DNA of 64,000 nucleotides from NCBI GenBank assembly GCA_946699065.1, contig CAMPDV010000195.1:248001-312000 (forward strand). The letters are read 5' to 3'. The notes beneath the pieces are model-generated. The model searched no databases and was not told the DNA's origin. It saw nothing but the letters and a program-made list of their open reading frames with translations. The DNA comes from Loxodes magnus. Its lineage: Eukaryota; Ciliophora; Karyorelictea; Loxodida; Loxodidae. Positions 23,301 through 36,486 of the stretch are shown here, piece by piece. Numbering within the stretch: position 1 is the first letter of the stretch; each line of letters starts with the position of its first letter. Both the position numbers and the translations under genes were made by a program.

Positions 23301-26255
23301 TTAAAGCATAATAAGCTTAATTAGATAATTCTAACTATTTATAATTATTAATTTCAATTATAAATAATTAGATATTTAATAGTACTTCATTTATTTTCTT
23401 TCATTTATATTAAAAATGTTTAATTAGCTTTATCTTTAATAATTATCTGATAAAATACTTTTTTTACTATTCCAACAAATAACTAAATGAGAGAAATTTA
23501 ATTTTTACTAGATTTGGAACTGTTCAATAATGAACTAAAAGTTAAGGAAGTAAATGAAATTTAGATAAAAGCTTCCTATTATTTATTTTCTAGGATGATA
23601 AAATTATTAATGTTTTAGCAAATAATCATCATAATGCTAAAAGTCTGATATTTTAATTTTAGCACTAGAGTATAAAATTATCCAAACAATACCATTAAAT
23701 TTATAATTAACTAATTGTAATACAAATGGAATGATTAAAAGTTAAGCCTTAGATTTAATCTCAAATAAAAGGAAAAATATATTAAAGTTATTAAATTCTA
23801 AAGGAAAATTGTATTAAATTAAAATAATTCTAAATTAAAGCAAGTTAAGAACTATTTTAAAATTATATATATTAATATTTAAAAAATATTATAAAAAGAG
23901 TCTAAGAAACTCTTGTTATTGGATTATCTTTATTCATATACTATGCAACTAAGTAATTATTGTCTAATTTATTTAAAAAAAACTACTTTAAAATCATGGT
24001 ATGATAAATTAGAATCTCATTTTTAGTCATTGCAAATGAAAACCCTTTTTTTTAAGCATCAATTTTAAAAAATTAATTAGTAAAAGATAAAATATTATTT
24101 TATTTGCAAGACTAAGCAAGTGTATAATATAAAGGAGAAAGATTTATATGATAGGAATATAGTTTCATTTTTTTCTCTTAAAGGATTTTGTCTTGCATTA
24201 TTAGATATTAGACTTTTATTAATATAATTTAATAATTTTTGAAATTATGTGCTTATTAAGATAAATTTTCTATATCAAGTTTTCTTTATTTCTCTACAAT
24301 ACTAAAATTTTTATTTATATCTCTTGATGTGTAAATTAAAAAAAATCTATTTGGGATATTTGGTCTTAAAAATTTATTATAAAACTAAGTTACCTAAGAA
24401 ACTTAGTATTTGATAAATTAATTTCTACAATATCCATTTAATTCCAAACTTTGTTTCCAAAAAATAAAATTCCACAAAGAATAAATTAATGAATTTAATT
24501 ATGTATGTTTTACTTATATCACTAATACTTATAAGTTTATTTATTCTTGGGATATTATTAACTAAAATTTAAATAGTTAATATTTTATTTTCCCTCATAC
24601 AAATAAAAAGAACTACAACTAATATTGTAATCATTATTGCTTATAGCTATTTTTTATTTACATTGCAAATTTTTATAAATCTTAAACATCATGAACGCTT
24701 AAATTTAAGCAAAGATATTATATTTTAATATTTATCAAAAGTTTAAGTTTTTAAGACTAAGTCTCTAAATAAGCATAATAGTTTAAGTATAAAATGCTTA
24801 AAGGTAATCTAAATAGAAAATGATTGAATTATATTAATATTTATAGGAAATATTTAAACCACAGGCACTTTTAAATTAATTTTGAAATAATTCAAAGTAT
24901 AAATAAAAATAATAGAGGTATCTTAATGTTCTAAGGTATTTAATAAATTAAAAATTCTAACTAAAGTTGACTTCAACCATATTTGACTTTATATAAAATA
25001 AATATAAATCTTTTTTTAGAGGATTTCATTTAGAAATTCCCCAAAATTTTTCTAAAAAAAATTATTCTTTTCAGTCATTTGTATGTTTTAATTTAAGTTT
25101 TCTCTCTTTCTCAAAAATAATTTTACATGAGCAATAATTAAATTAAGCATTACCTTAAATGAATTAATAGTTTGTTATACATTGCATGCTTTTTTCTATT
25201 AGAACATAAATAGAAGAATTTCAATTATGTTTAATAGTTTGGTAAAAATAATACTTATAACTTTTCTCATTGCGTCTTGGTATATTTTCCATATTTCTTA
25301 TGAAAATTTCAAATAATTTTAGAACCTTTAGCATACTTTATATATCTTAAGCTCCTTTATATTTTAAATTTAGCAAATTATTAGCAAATTCTTTTTACGA
25401 TTTCATTAGCAGACAAATAGCACTAAAAATAATTTTGCTGATATTTTGTTTCTTATTTTTTCCTATTTTAGATTTATCTCTTGATGCTATTGCTTAATTA
25501 TATTCCAAAATTAAATTTTTCTATCATATAAATTAATAAACTTTAATGCCAATACAAATATCTTTAGCTCTTATTAAATGAAATATAATCCAATTTTCCA
25601 ATTCCTTTATCTATTTAATTTAGTTTTATATCACTAGATAAATATAGCTAGAATAATTAAAAGGTATATTAAATTGCAAGATATAAGATAAAGCTTAGTT
25701 AAATATTTATATTCTACAAGCTATCAAAATGTTTCATTTAGCTTTATATTTTGTTTCTCATTAAACTAATTTTAATTTCTAAATTGCTTTGCTTATAAAA
25801 TTATCCAAGTAGATAAATCAAAAGCTTCAAAGAGAAAAGCTGAATATTTGTTTTAGCAATGCTTAGATGTAATATATTATAATCAGCTTGAATAGAATAA
25901 TTTATAGTAAGATACAATTTATTTATAATTAATAACTTAAGAAGGTATAAGAAAGAGATAATATAATAAGAGGCACAAATAAAATATTTTTATAACTTAT
26001 TTATACTATTTCACTCAACTCTGTTTACAAATATATTTTTTATTACTTGATGTATAGATGTAAAAACCACATTTTTAGCTAATTGTAGATAATTTGGCAT
26101 AATAATGTATATCTCTATCAATTTAGAACTTAATCATTAAGAAAATATATTAAATTTGGTTTTATTTGAAAGATTTCTAGATATATGGAATTAGAGATCC
26201 AAGACTCTTTAATTTTTCTGACTTAAGAGATATTTCCTTTGTATTTTAGAGAAAA
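20369..26255. other. Long AT-rich intergenic region
   Basis: About 5.9 kb with no recognisable gene. The first few tens of bases after the finger gene still resemble the flank of copy 2 (TTAATTAATTATAAT against TTAATTAATTGTAAT), which supports segmental duplication. Otherwise nothing stands out. Confidence 0.5.
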
Positions 26256-29200
26256 ATTAATTAAAATAATACCTTTTAATTTGTATAATTAACTAAAAAT
26301 ATATAGTCATTTATCCATTTTCTCTTTTCTAAATTATTAAAAATAATTGAATAAAGCATTATTAACATTTGTTTATTAGCCTTATAAGTATTAAATAATC
26401 AACTTATTAGTCCATATCTTAATTTATTATTAAGGAGAATAAAAGCTTAAAAAATATTAACAACTGGCAACTATAATTAAATAAGTAGCTTATCTTTAAT
26501 TAGTTAGAGCATAGGCTATATTAATTTTTTTATGTCGAAGGAAATTAAAGATTTAGAAAATCATAGTAATAAACTTTAAAAGCTTAATCTGGTTTTTTGT
26601 TTATTAGAGTTTTAGATTTACCAAATATACTAAAAATGGATTAAAGCCTCTAATTATAGGAATATTTCTTTATTCATCTTATAAAATTTCTTACATTATT
26701 TCAATTTATAAACTTAAATTAGATTATCTAAGTCAAGCATTTTAAACTTTAGTCTAATATTTTATAATATGAAAGGTGTATAAATGTAGTTAGATAATTA
26801 TATACTAAAAGATTTATTAAGAGCCTAGTTAATTTTAATTAATGATTAAATGAAATTATATATTAAGTCAAGTAATAAGCATTTCACTCCTTGCTTTTAT
26901 TTTTCATTTTCTCAATTTTTTCTCCTTTCTCTCTAAATGTAGTTAACAAATCGCTTTAGTCTCCGTCTTCATAAAATTAGAAACTTTGCACTGTATTTCC
27001 CTGATCATTATCACTTTTTTATCCTTCATAATGATCATAAAACGCTCATTTTGCTTTAGGTCACTTTGTTTATGAAGTTAATTTGTTGGTTTAGATTTTA
27101 TTCTTTAGATTTTAAAGTTATTTCTAAATAATTTCTTTATTTTCTTAATATAAGATATTTGGCTCTTTTTCTTTTTCTTTTTCTTCTTGTTCTTGTTCTT
27201 GTTCTTGCTTTAAATTTTATTTTTAAATTTATTATTAGTCAGTTATATCTTCCACTATTAATATGCTTTCCTGGTTTGAAATATTATAATGTTTTTACAA
27301 GCTCTGGTTTAAACTTACTTCTTTTATTGACTCTCTATGCTTTTTCATAATCATTTCGCTTTCTCCGAATAAAATCGAAGCTTCATTGAAATTTCATCAG
27401 TTAGATTAAATTGATGAAATCCTGTAACTTCAGTATTATTATTAAGAGAGAAAACGATTATAAGCTACTTGTTTATACAGCTCCTTCAAGCATGTTCCAT
27501 ATAAGAGAGTCCATTCTAATTATTTGAGCATTTGAATAATATCTTGCTGTTAGAATACTAACTTTAGTTTCTTACTATGTTTGTTTTCTTAATCCAAATC
27601 ATAGAATTCCTAATTTGCTTCTTATTGTTTTTTCTTCTTATTATGAACTATCATTTTGCTTATCTTTTTCCTAAGCTTGTCAAAAGTGCCTTAATCCTTC
27701 TTAGCTAATTACTCTTCTTTCTTTTCCCATTTAGTAACTATCTCATTCAACTTTATGAATTTCTTAAAGTGACATAAGCGAAAATAAAATCTCATAGAAT
27801 TGGTAAATGTCTAGTATCCATATTCTGTGAAGATATAATGAAACCATACTACTAAGAAATACCCATTTATCACTATCAGCAGCACAAACAAGGCTAAATC
27901 TAGTAATTTATAACTTTCTCCTGATTCAAAGTAAATTCCTATGAACAATATGGAAATCGAAATTCCTAGGTAATTCATTTCTAAACTATTAAGCTCTTTT
28001 TTAATATAAGGCTGATATCTCATCTATAGGTATATACAGGAAAGCATTACTATGATTAGACACCAAAACTGGAATATGATAGTAGATTTTTATAGGAAGA
28101 TAAATATTAAGGTGATTATAAACTTCTAGTACATCTTTATAAACTCTCAGAAATAAAACTTATCTTTATACCCTATTGTTAGGAAACCAAACTAGGACTT
28201 TATTAGAGTTGAACTTATTAAGTTTCTTTTCTTATAAAGGTATAAAATAACTATAAAAGGAACAAATACTCCATATAGTAATAAGCCTGGTAATGCAAGA
28301 AATAGAACGAATTTTCGATGACGATCTTTCCAGCATTCTATTTCAGTATAAGCGTTTAGCACTGCATAGTCTGGGGAAATTTAGTAGCAACTAAAGGAAC
28401 TAAAGATAGCCATAATTAAGTTAGTGTATATTTAGAAGAAAGCAACACTCATGATAGTAATAAAAATAGATTTGATGAATTTCTTTCTTCTAATGATTGA
28501 ATATAGTAGAATAGAAGTAAATGCTATTATTAAAATAACTATTGGCAATCCCATATTGCTCATTACTTTGTTGTAATATTAGTTCTCATTTTACTAGTAC
28601 ATGCAATCCAGTTTAAAAATAGATGCTGTAGCTGCTTAGTATTATTGATTTATCTAAAATATTTCATTGAAGAAGTCGGGTCATTCAAACTTGAAACTCT
28701 ATATTAGATTAGAGAATTACATGTAATTGGAGAATATTTTGAAATATACTCCGTAGTAAGATTCTTATTCGTATGCTGATTTTAAAGTTTATACTACTAT
28801 ATAAAATATAAAAGCACCAAATAATACTAACACTATCGAAGATACGATTATGGTCGTTTTTTTACTCATACATCTCTAGCATTCGTTCAGTCCATTTTTT
28901 TATCAGCCTTACTCACAAACATCACATAAAACTCCTTGATAACCTTCTTTACAGTTTCCTTGTCAATTTACTGTCTGCAACATATTTTCTCTTTACTAAG
29001 GGTTGGTTATTTTGAAGTATTAATTTTAAAAGCTGCTGTTTAAAAATGTACCCAAGCAAGCCTTATGCTTTGGACATTTGTGTATTGTCTCTGATTTAAA
29101 GTTTAATCTTCAATAGCCTTCTTTAGGCGCTATTAAATCACCGCCATAGCACATTGCTCCTTACATGCATTCCTTACAAGATTTATCACTTTAATTTAAA

Positions 29201-31637
29201 GAATATTAGCCAAATATACAGCTTTAACATTAAGTATCGTCTATCAATATTTGGCCTTAAAGGCACTTATCAATGTTTAATGATATTGTTAGTTTGTTTT
29301 CCATATTCTTGTCTAGTGCCAGATCTCCTTTTTCAAAAGAATTTGTTTCTAATTAAATATGAACTTGCTTTCCAGGGTTAGCTTTGACAATTATGTCTTT
29401 AATATTAAAAACTCCTAACTCTGAAAATACCCTTGTCTTGCCAGACAAATCAGCGTCTTCAGAAAAAATAGAAACGATAGAAGTATTGTCAGTTTTAACT
29501 ATCTATCCAAAAATATCTGTTATATATAAAACATTCTCAGGAACAGGATAGCCAGGTAATTAAGATGCTAAGCTTCTATCAATAGAATTATTATTACAAT
29601 GATCAAAAACATCACTGACTGAAATATTACTTAATTTAAATGCAAATGAGGCTACATTATTTCCATAGTAAGCTGAGTTATTTTTGAACAGTTTGCATAC
29701 TAAAAGGCTATCTAATTCAGGTATAAATGTAGGGATTGTTCCTTAGAATGAAATAGCTCCGCCTTCGCTTATTACGCTCATTACTTTGTTGTTAAAGAAA
29801 GAATTATCTTAAAAGTAGTAGCTGCAAAGTAAACCCTTATCACATGTTACTTTTAATGCTCCTCCCTTAGAAATTTGACTGCCTTCTCCTTTTACTTGGT
29901 TATTTTGAAACAAGTTATTTCAGAAAGTTATGTTAGCATTTTGACAAAATCCTGCTCCTCCATGCTAAAATGCGATATTATCTTAGAAAATATTGTCTTT
30001 AATCAAGTAATTGTATTATAAATCATCGTTTATAATAGAGAAGCATGAACCTATCTAAGCTTATTAATGCGAGCAAATACAATTAGAAATATTGATCTAA
30101 GAATTTAAAGAATAGATTGCAGAGCTGTAGGTTTAGCTACTGATACCGTTAGTAATTTTTGTGTAGTTTAAGTTTATAAAACTTTCTTTGAAGGCTAATG
30201 CAGTACTAATGAAGTTGTCTATTTTGCAATTTTCCATGTACATTTATGATTTTTCCATGTAGATAATCGAACCATAAATTTTAGAAATACTTTTGAGAAA
30301 AGAAGTTCTATAAATCTTTAAATTGGATTAAATAGCGTAAATCGCACCTTATTATGAGAACATTCCTTCGATTGAAACAGAATCTAAATATAGGTTAGTT
30401 TTAGTAAGATGCAAAGAACTTCCTTAATCTCCGCTGCCGTTTATAAATTGACTCCTATAAATTTTTAAAGTTGAATTGAGATCACTTAAAATGAATACTC
30501 CTTGGTATGCTTACTAATTTTAGAAGAGTGAATCCTCTATAGAAATTATAGAACTTCAAACCATAATTCCAGAAGTCAATGAACTTACTTAGTTTTTATA
30601 TATCTAAGTGCTTTTTAGAATTAGCTGGCTTTAATAAACGAATATAGTTGAAGTTTGTCCTGTATTTTCATAAATTTCGGTATTTTTTATTTCACTTGCC
30701 TTTTGAGATTTAGCTGTCCATAAACTAAGGATACCCATTGAGGTAGCATGGTTGTTGAAAATAAGCGATTTTGAAACTACGAATTAAGAATTCTGCACAT
30801 ATAAAAAGGTTCCTTCTTCTGCTTTATTATTGGTAAAATTTGAATATTCAGTTCTAAATGTACTACTTAGCTGCAAGAATCCTATTCCTCCGATTTCTTT
30901 TGCTACATTGTCTGAACATTCAATTCAGTTTATTTATATATTTGATTATGAAAGGTGAAAGATAACTCCTTCTCTTGCATAATTTTAGCTGAATTTAGAG
31001 TTAGAAACTGTTATATTAGATTGATCAGCTTTAATTACTGCTCCTATGTTAGCTATATTTTCAGTTCCTTGTATATCATCAATTTCAGCTTTGACTTGCT
31101 AAAATAAGAAGATAGCTCCTTTAAAAGCGTAATTATGCTTGAAGATGCAATTTTGAATTTATATTTTATCTTAGCTAGCATCAATAGCACCTCCTTAACT
31201 TGATGCCCTATTATTACGAAATATGCTTTTATATATTTAATAAATTGAAACTTATGACTGTATAGAACCCCCATTAAGGGCTTCATTGTTCTAAAAAGTA
31301 GTATTTTATATTATTCCTTATGCGTATTATAGCACTAAAATAGATCCTTTAGGAGCTGTATTGTTCACTACAAAGCAGTCTAGCAGACTAAAGTTTCTAT
31401 TGGAAATTTTTATTAAAATTCCATCAGAAATGTTGTTTCTTAGCAGTTAAGTGTCTAACACTTCCAAATTAGTGTTTTTAGTATCTATAAGTCCTTATTT
31501 AGCTTAGTTCTCTATAAATTAGTTTTGCTTAATAGTCATCATCTTTATTTCTAGAGTTTGAATTACTTGGCTGGCTTAATTAAATAAGAAAGAACATCTT
31601 TATAAGCTTAATAAGTCTGATATTACTAGATAGAAAG
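26256..31637. repeat. Left arm of a 5.4-kb near-identical inverted repeat
   Basis: This is the reverse complement of 58619-64000. Paired coordinates add to 90256 at almost every point checked, so there are very few indels. It covers the 3' two-thirds of the giant surface gene and several hundred bases of downstream noncoding DNA. Differences are scattered single bases plus small indels. Identity drops abruptly at 31637/58619, although the gene continues. The spacer between arms is about 27 kb. Confidence 0.92.
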
Positions 31638-34200
31638 TATTTCCATATACCGAAGTGTTATTTTAGAACGTAAGTGAATCCAAATAAGCATTTGTGTTCA
31701 TTAAAACAAAAATGGATCCTGAAAATGCTTGGTTCTATATTAAGTCATTTTTATACAAGTATAATGAAACTTAGGATAAATACATTACGGCACCATCACT
31801 AGCTTAACTCTACCTAAACTAAGTATTTTAAATTATAACGTTCCCTTGTTATGAAATTATACTTCCACCGTCATTATCTGCTGAATTATCAATAATTCTG
31901 CTATCTAGAATAGTAATTTCAGTATCAGAAAGATACAGGCAAGCTCCATACTTCGCTTTGCTTTTCTGAGCATTCAAATTCTGAATTTAAATTCTGCTTT
32001 ATTCTGAGTATATAAGCCCTCCACTTACTTATGCAATGTTATTGTTACTTTTGATATTTGATAATGAAATCTCAGATTGAACACTGTAAATGAAAGTACC
32101 TTTAAAAGCAATATTATTTTCAACGTTTAAGTTAGAGATTTATGCTTTTAAAAAATCGACGAATATTGTTCCATATCTGGTTACAATATTTTGCTTTATT
32201 GTCAAATTGTTGAGATTAAAACTTTAAACTTTAAAATAAAAAACACTTCCTGAAACTGCTTTGCTTAGAGTGAACTAACTGTCTGCAATTCAAGATTATA
32301 TTCCTAAATTCTGGGAAATTAAATAAAAAACTCCTCCATTTTAATTAGCTTCATTTTCTAAGAACTCGCTATTCTGCAAAATGTTCAGATAAGATTATTA
32401 TAAGCAAGCAAACCCACCATTCTCTCCAAGCGCTTTATTCTTATAAGCTGTAATATTGTTGATTTTTTCAATTATCGAATTCTATAAATACATTGCTCCG
32501 CCACTAAATGAAGTAGCAATATTCTCAATAAAGCTACAATCTTCAATTAATTTAATTTCTGAGTTTAAAAGACTAATAGCGCCTCCATATTTTTATGCTT
32601 TATTTCTTATGAACAAATCCTTTGACATATAATTCACTTTTGAGTCTTCCAGATACTAAGCGGCGCCAAAATCCAATGCATAGTTTTAAACATAGGTATT
32701 ATTTAAACTTATTTCGATATAAGAAAAATCATAGAAAGCTAAAACGCCTCCTATTTTGGCAGTATTGTTATAATAGTAATTATTCTGCATCAAGTTAATG
32801 GTTAAATTTGCCGCACAGAAAAAGCCTCCTTATTCTGTTAAAGCATAATTACCAGTAGCTTAATTATCCACTATCTAATTTATTCACGAGTTTGCCATAA
32901 ATAATGCTCCTCCGTAGTATTGTGTAACGAAGTTTTATCTAAAGGTATTTTCTTAAATTGAGGTTATATTCGAATAAAATGCGAAAACTGCCCCTCCAAA
33001 TCATTAAGCATGATTCTAGATAAACTAACTCCCTTTAATTTAATTAATCTGAGAATAAAAAGAATATATACCGCCTCCTTATTCTTCTACGCTATTTTAT
33101 ATGAAAGTGCAGTTAGTAATATAGTAGCAGTAAGAGAAATCTAATAAAATAATTCCTAATTTATACGCAAAGTTTTAATCAAAGGTACATCCTTCAAAAC
33201 TGCTTTTGGAGTTTTTTAAATTAAAAGATGATCAATAAGCTTAGTTTTCACGGAAGTAGGTATTTTTCATATAAGTTTCTGAGTTTTTTGAGTATATTGT
33301 AGCTCCATTTTATCCTTAATTCAGGTAAAATGTTCCATTTTACATCAGTAAGTAAGTATTAATTAAATAGAAGGGGGCCTGACTAGCTACATTCTCTAGA
33401 ATGTATGTATCCTCCATGACTATATTACATTTTGTTGCATAAATTACTCCAGAGCTTTAATAAAATTTAGACTTTTTAACGCTAACTTAAGAATTTACTA
33501 TTTTCAAAAAGAATCCATAATCAGAAGTCTTGCTATTTAAGACTGTTAAGTTATAGGTTTAGAAAAGGCTTTAGTCAACACTGAGATAAAAGCCAAACTT
33601 CAAAATAAAATTTTTTATAGTTGTATCGTACATTTTTAGAACAGCACCGCTGGATTTAATAAGTGAAAGAGCTTAGAATTATCCGCAATCTATTTAATTG
33701 CAAGTGGATCCACTTTACATCTACTCACCGCTAATTATGATATTTCTTATGACTAGAGTATCATTCTATTATAAATATATCTAAGTTTATGGTTTTTATA
33801 TAAATAGAGTGGTTTAGTTTAATTTCTAAAGACACATAGACTTGTTTGTAGTTTCATCTATACATTCAAAATTCAAGATTGTTATATTTTTAGGTCCCTT
33901 TTTAGCCGCTCCTCCTCGCAGAATATCACAAGCTATTTTGCAGGTAGGACATATTAAGCAATCTACACTGTGATTATGAGGAGAAATAAAGACTTCATAT
34001 TAATTTCCTTCAACCAAGCTATAAAGAGCGCTTTAAACGGAATTAAATGGTTCACTTAAAGAACCATTGAACTTATTGATTTTAAGAGTGGCAATAACTG
34101 AAGGTGTTGTTACGTAAACCTAAATAGCCTAGAAACTAAGTATGAAAAAAAGCTATATAACTAAAAACTGTAATAGCAGCACAGAACTGACTTTTTTCAT
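26884..34200 (-). CDS. Giant beta-helix, GYW-module, multi-pass surface protein, copy 1
   Basis: A single frame of 2439 codons from ATG (34198-34200) to TGA (26884-26886), with TAA/TAG as Gln and internal TGA as Trp. It has a signal peptide (residues 1-32, MKKVSSVLLLQFLVIQLFF). An ectodomain of about 1600 residues follows, made of repeated GGA-I/F...N-A turns like pectin-lyase / polymorphic-outer-membrane parallel beta-helices. Then comes a Cys-rich segment with GYWT, CKEGYQGVLCDVCEQGW and CQRC (about 1650-1777), about seven hydrophobic segments (from about 1780), and a charged tail with a QEQEQ/KEKEK run. Ciliates have many such large surface membrane proteins; the substrate or ligand is unknown. 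Its length equals copy 2 exactly. The 5' half is diverged from copy 2, and the 3' half is nearly identical. Confidence 0.9.
27394..27399 (-). other. Tandem in-frame TGA TGA read as Trp-Trp (copy 1)
   Basis: Two consecutive in-frame TGA codons about 170 codons before the proposed terminator. The frame stays protein-like beyond them (ESEMIMKKHRESIKEV, later TKWPKAKWAFYDPYEG), and an in-frame 6-bp length difference between copies lies downstream. Both points argue that these TGAs are read through. Confidence 0.6.
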
Positions 34201-35442
34201 ATTTTAATTACTTTTAACTAAAATTATTCTCTTAAAAAATCATTTTAGATATATAGAGCTATCATATACAGTTGCTATAAAATAAAAATAAAAAGGCTAC
34301 TCATTTATTTTAGCATTTATAACTTCACTATTATCTCCCACTTAATTCTTTATATTCATAATTTTATTTTCTACTATTTAACTCTAAATCTTAAATCTGG
34401 AAGCTATTTTTTCATTATTATTAATTTTCTACGAAGGTTTAATATAGTAAATAGAGTAGATCTTTTATAATTACAACTAAAGATCATTAAAGCTTTAATT
34501 TATCTATGGTAATTTAATTTATAATTGCTATGAAAGTGATGCAGATGATTGAATATATGGTGTCTTAAAGTCTTAAACTAATAATATTTTTTCATATTTT
34601 TTATGCCTTTTTTCTTATCTTAAAATTTAAAGCTTAGACAAGCTTTAATCCTTCTCTGAAGCTTTTACAGCATTATTAGACTAATGCTTTTATATAAATT
34701 CTGATTTCTATTTTATAGGTTACTATGTCAAATCATTAGAGTTTATCTTTCATTAACTGCATAGATTTGCTTAAAATTTTCTGATTTAAGCAAAAAGGGA
34801 GAAATGAAATGAAGATTTGCTAAAAGCAATTATACAGATCTAAACATAAAAATAGACTAAATTTATTTCTTTCTATTCAACTAAATTTAAATTCTCTTAA
34901 TATCTTATAATATACGGAAAGAATACCAGAAAGTTCTTAATCTCTAAAATTATTAATAACTTAAATTAATAAATTAGAAGGGAGAAAAGTGAAAGATTGC
35001 TATATAATGCAAGCTTAGAAATAAATGTTTCTAACTATCTTTTAAAGAAAAATTAGATAAGCTTTTTAATTATTAATACATAGTCAAAGGAACTAAATTT
35101 TAGGCTTTTAGAGTAGATCCAAAAATGTAGATAAGATTAAAGACATATATTCTATCTGGTAAATAGCCATAATGCGGGTAAATGATTGTAGTTATAAATA
35201 AACTAAAAATATTAATTTAAACTATAAAATACTCTTTAAACTTTTTGATTAAGCTTAATTGATAAAGTATACCCCATGAAAATCTAGTTTTATTAAGTCA
35301 CAATGTGAATTTTCTAGCTATCCTAACTAAAAAAAATATTCTAAACAAGAAAAAATTAAAGTTTAATTATCATTAGATAAATTACATCTTAAACTAACAA
35401 TCATATTCCTTTCATAGTTAATAACTATAAACCTAAAATTTT
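34201..35442. other. AT-rich DNA between the giant gene and the Gag-like gene
   Basis: About 1.2 kb containing the upstream region of the leftward giant gene. I could not see a conserved promoter, because the corresponding upstream region of copy 2 does not align. No gene found. Confidence 0.45.
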
Positions 35443-36486
35443 ATGAAAGTAATATATCTCCTTTATTTAGTCTAATTCGTGGAAAAACATTAAAATTAAA
35501 AGCATAATAAGAATTAATTTATTAAGTAAGTCTCAATTAAAAATATTTCAGAATTTAAACCAGAATTTTTCGCTATAAGAAAACTGAAGTTAACAACATC
35601 TTAGGCTCGAAAAGGGCGTCTAAAAGGTAACCCACCTTTGAAGAGAAACCTAGAAAATCTGTAAAAATATAATGCACCCGGAAGTCTCAAATTAAACCAC
35701 AAAATAGTAAATAAACTATGATTAGCTTATAAAAGTGATCTTAATCTCCAGGAAGAGGTAAAAAAATTGAAGAAAGATAATAAGATACTGATGGAAAAAC
35801 TTGAAATTGCCGACGAAATAGAATCAAGACTCATTACTTAAGAGAGAAATATTTAACAAGACCAGAACAGCTAATCATAAAACCAACAATAGAAGCAGAA
35901 AGAGCTAGATAACAAGATAGAAAAATAGAAGAGAATTAGCAAAAATTATAGTATTAAATGGAACTAAGAGAATAAAGTGATGATTCAAAGATAATTGAAG
36001 GAGAAAAACTCAAGATTTAAACCTAAAAGATGTTACTACTGCAAAACTCAAACGCATCTCTGGAAAAGATGCTAGAAAATTTAAAGTTTTAAATAAGAAT
36101 ACTGAAACTAGTAAAAGAAGTTGGAAACAAAAAGAAGTGACAACAACAACTAAAAATATCAAGAGAAAGATTATATTATAATAAATTTGGAGATATTACT
36201 AAGAAAAAAGATATCCAGAATTATCTAGGCGAAAGAAGAATTCAAGAACCACATACATGGCAAGGAGAATAATTGTAGAGATTTGCTATTTTATATTTAC
36301 CTCTAGGGTAGTCTAGAGGTTGGCGGTAAAAAGGTTAAAATACCTCCAAGAAAATAAAACAATTAATTTATTATTTTTAATTATCAAGTAAAATTTTAAC
36401 TGTTGGATTTTAGCATGCTGTATAGTTATGTTAAGGAATCAACTCAAGAATTAAAGAAAAAGAAAATTAGAAAAAAAAAGCCTTGA
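35443..36486 (+). CDS. Gag-like CCHC zinc-knuckle protein with coiled coil
   Basis: A frame of 348 codons ending in TGA, with TAA/TAG as Gln and two internal TGA as Trp. A basic N-terminal part (ARKGRLKGNPPLKRNLEN) leads to a heptad-rich Lys/Glu coiled coil (about 105-190, VKKLKKDNKILMEKLEIADE), then a Gln/Lys-rich stretch. A single zinc knuckle follows, CYYCKTQTHLWKRC, with the CX2CX4HX4C spacing typical of retroelement Gag and LINE ORF1 proteins. The middle (about 35600-36360) is richer in GC than its flanks, while the first 40 codons and the last 40 are as AT-rich as intergenic DNA, so both ends are uncertain. No reverse transcriptase or LTR is seen beside it. It is either a solitary or domesticated Gag or a remnant of an element; a cellular RNA-binding protein is also possible. 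Confidence 0.65.
36300..36319. other. Perfect 7-bp inverted repeat near the end of the Gag-like frame
   Basis: CCTCTAG, a six-base loop, then CTAGAGG, followed by GTTGGCGG. This is unusually GC-rich for the window and lies close to where the GC-rich element ends. It could be part of an element terminus or RNA structure. Confidence 0.4.

Noticed and set aside
27159-27350. Leu/Val-rich plus-strand frame of 63 codons (and its mirror at 62906-63091).
   Set aside because: It is the antisense reflection of the QEQEQ/KEKEK tail of the giant protein.
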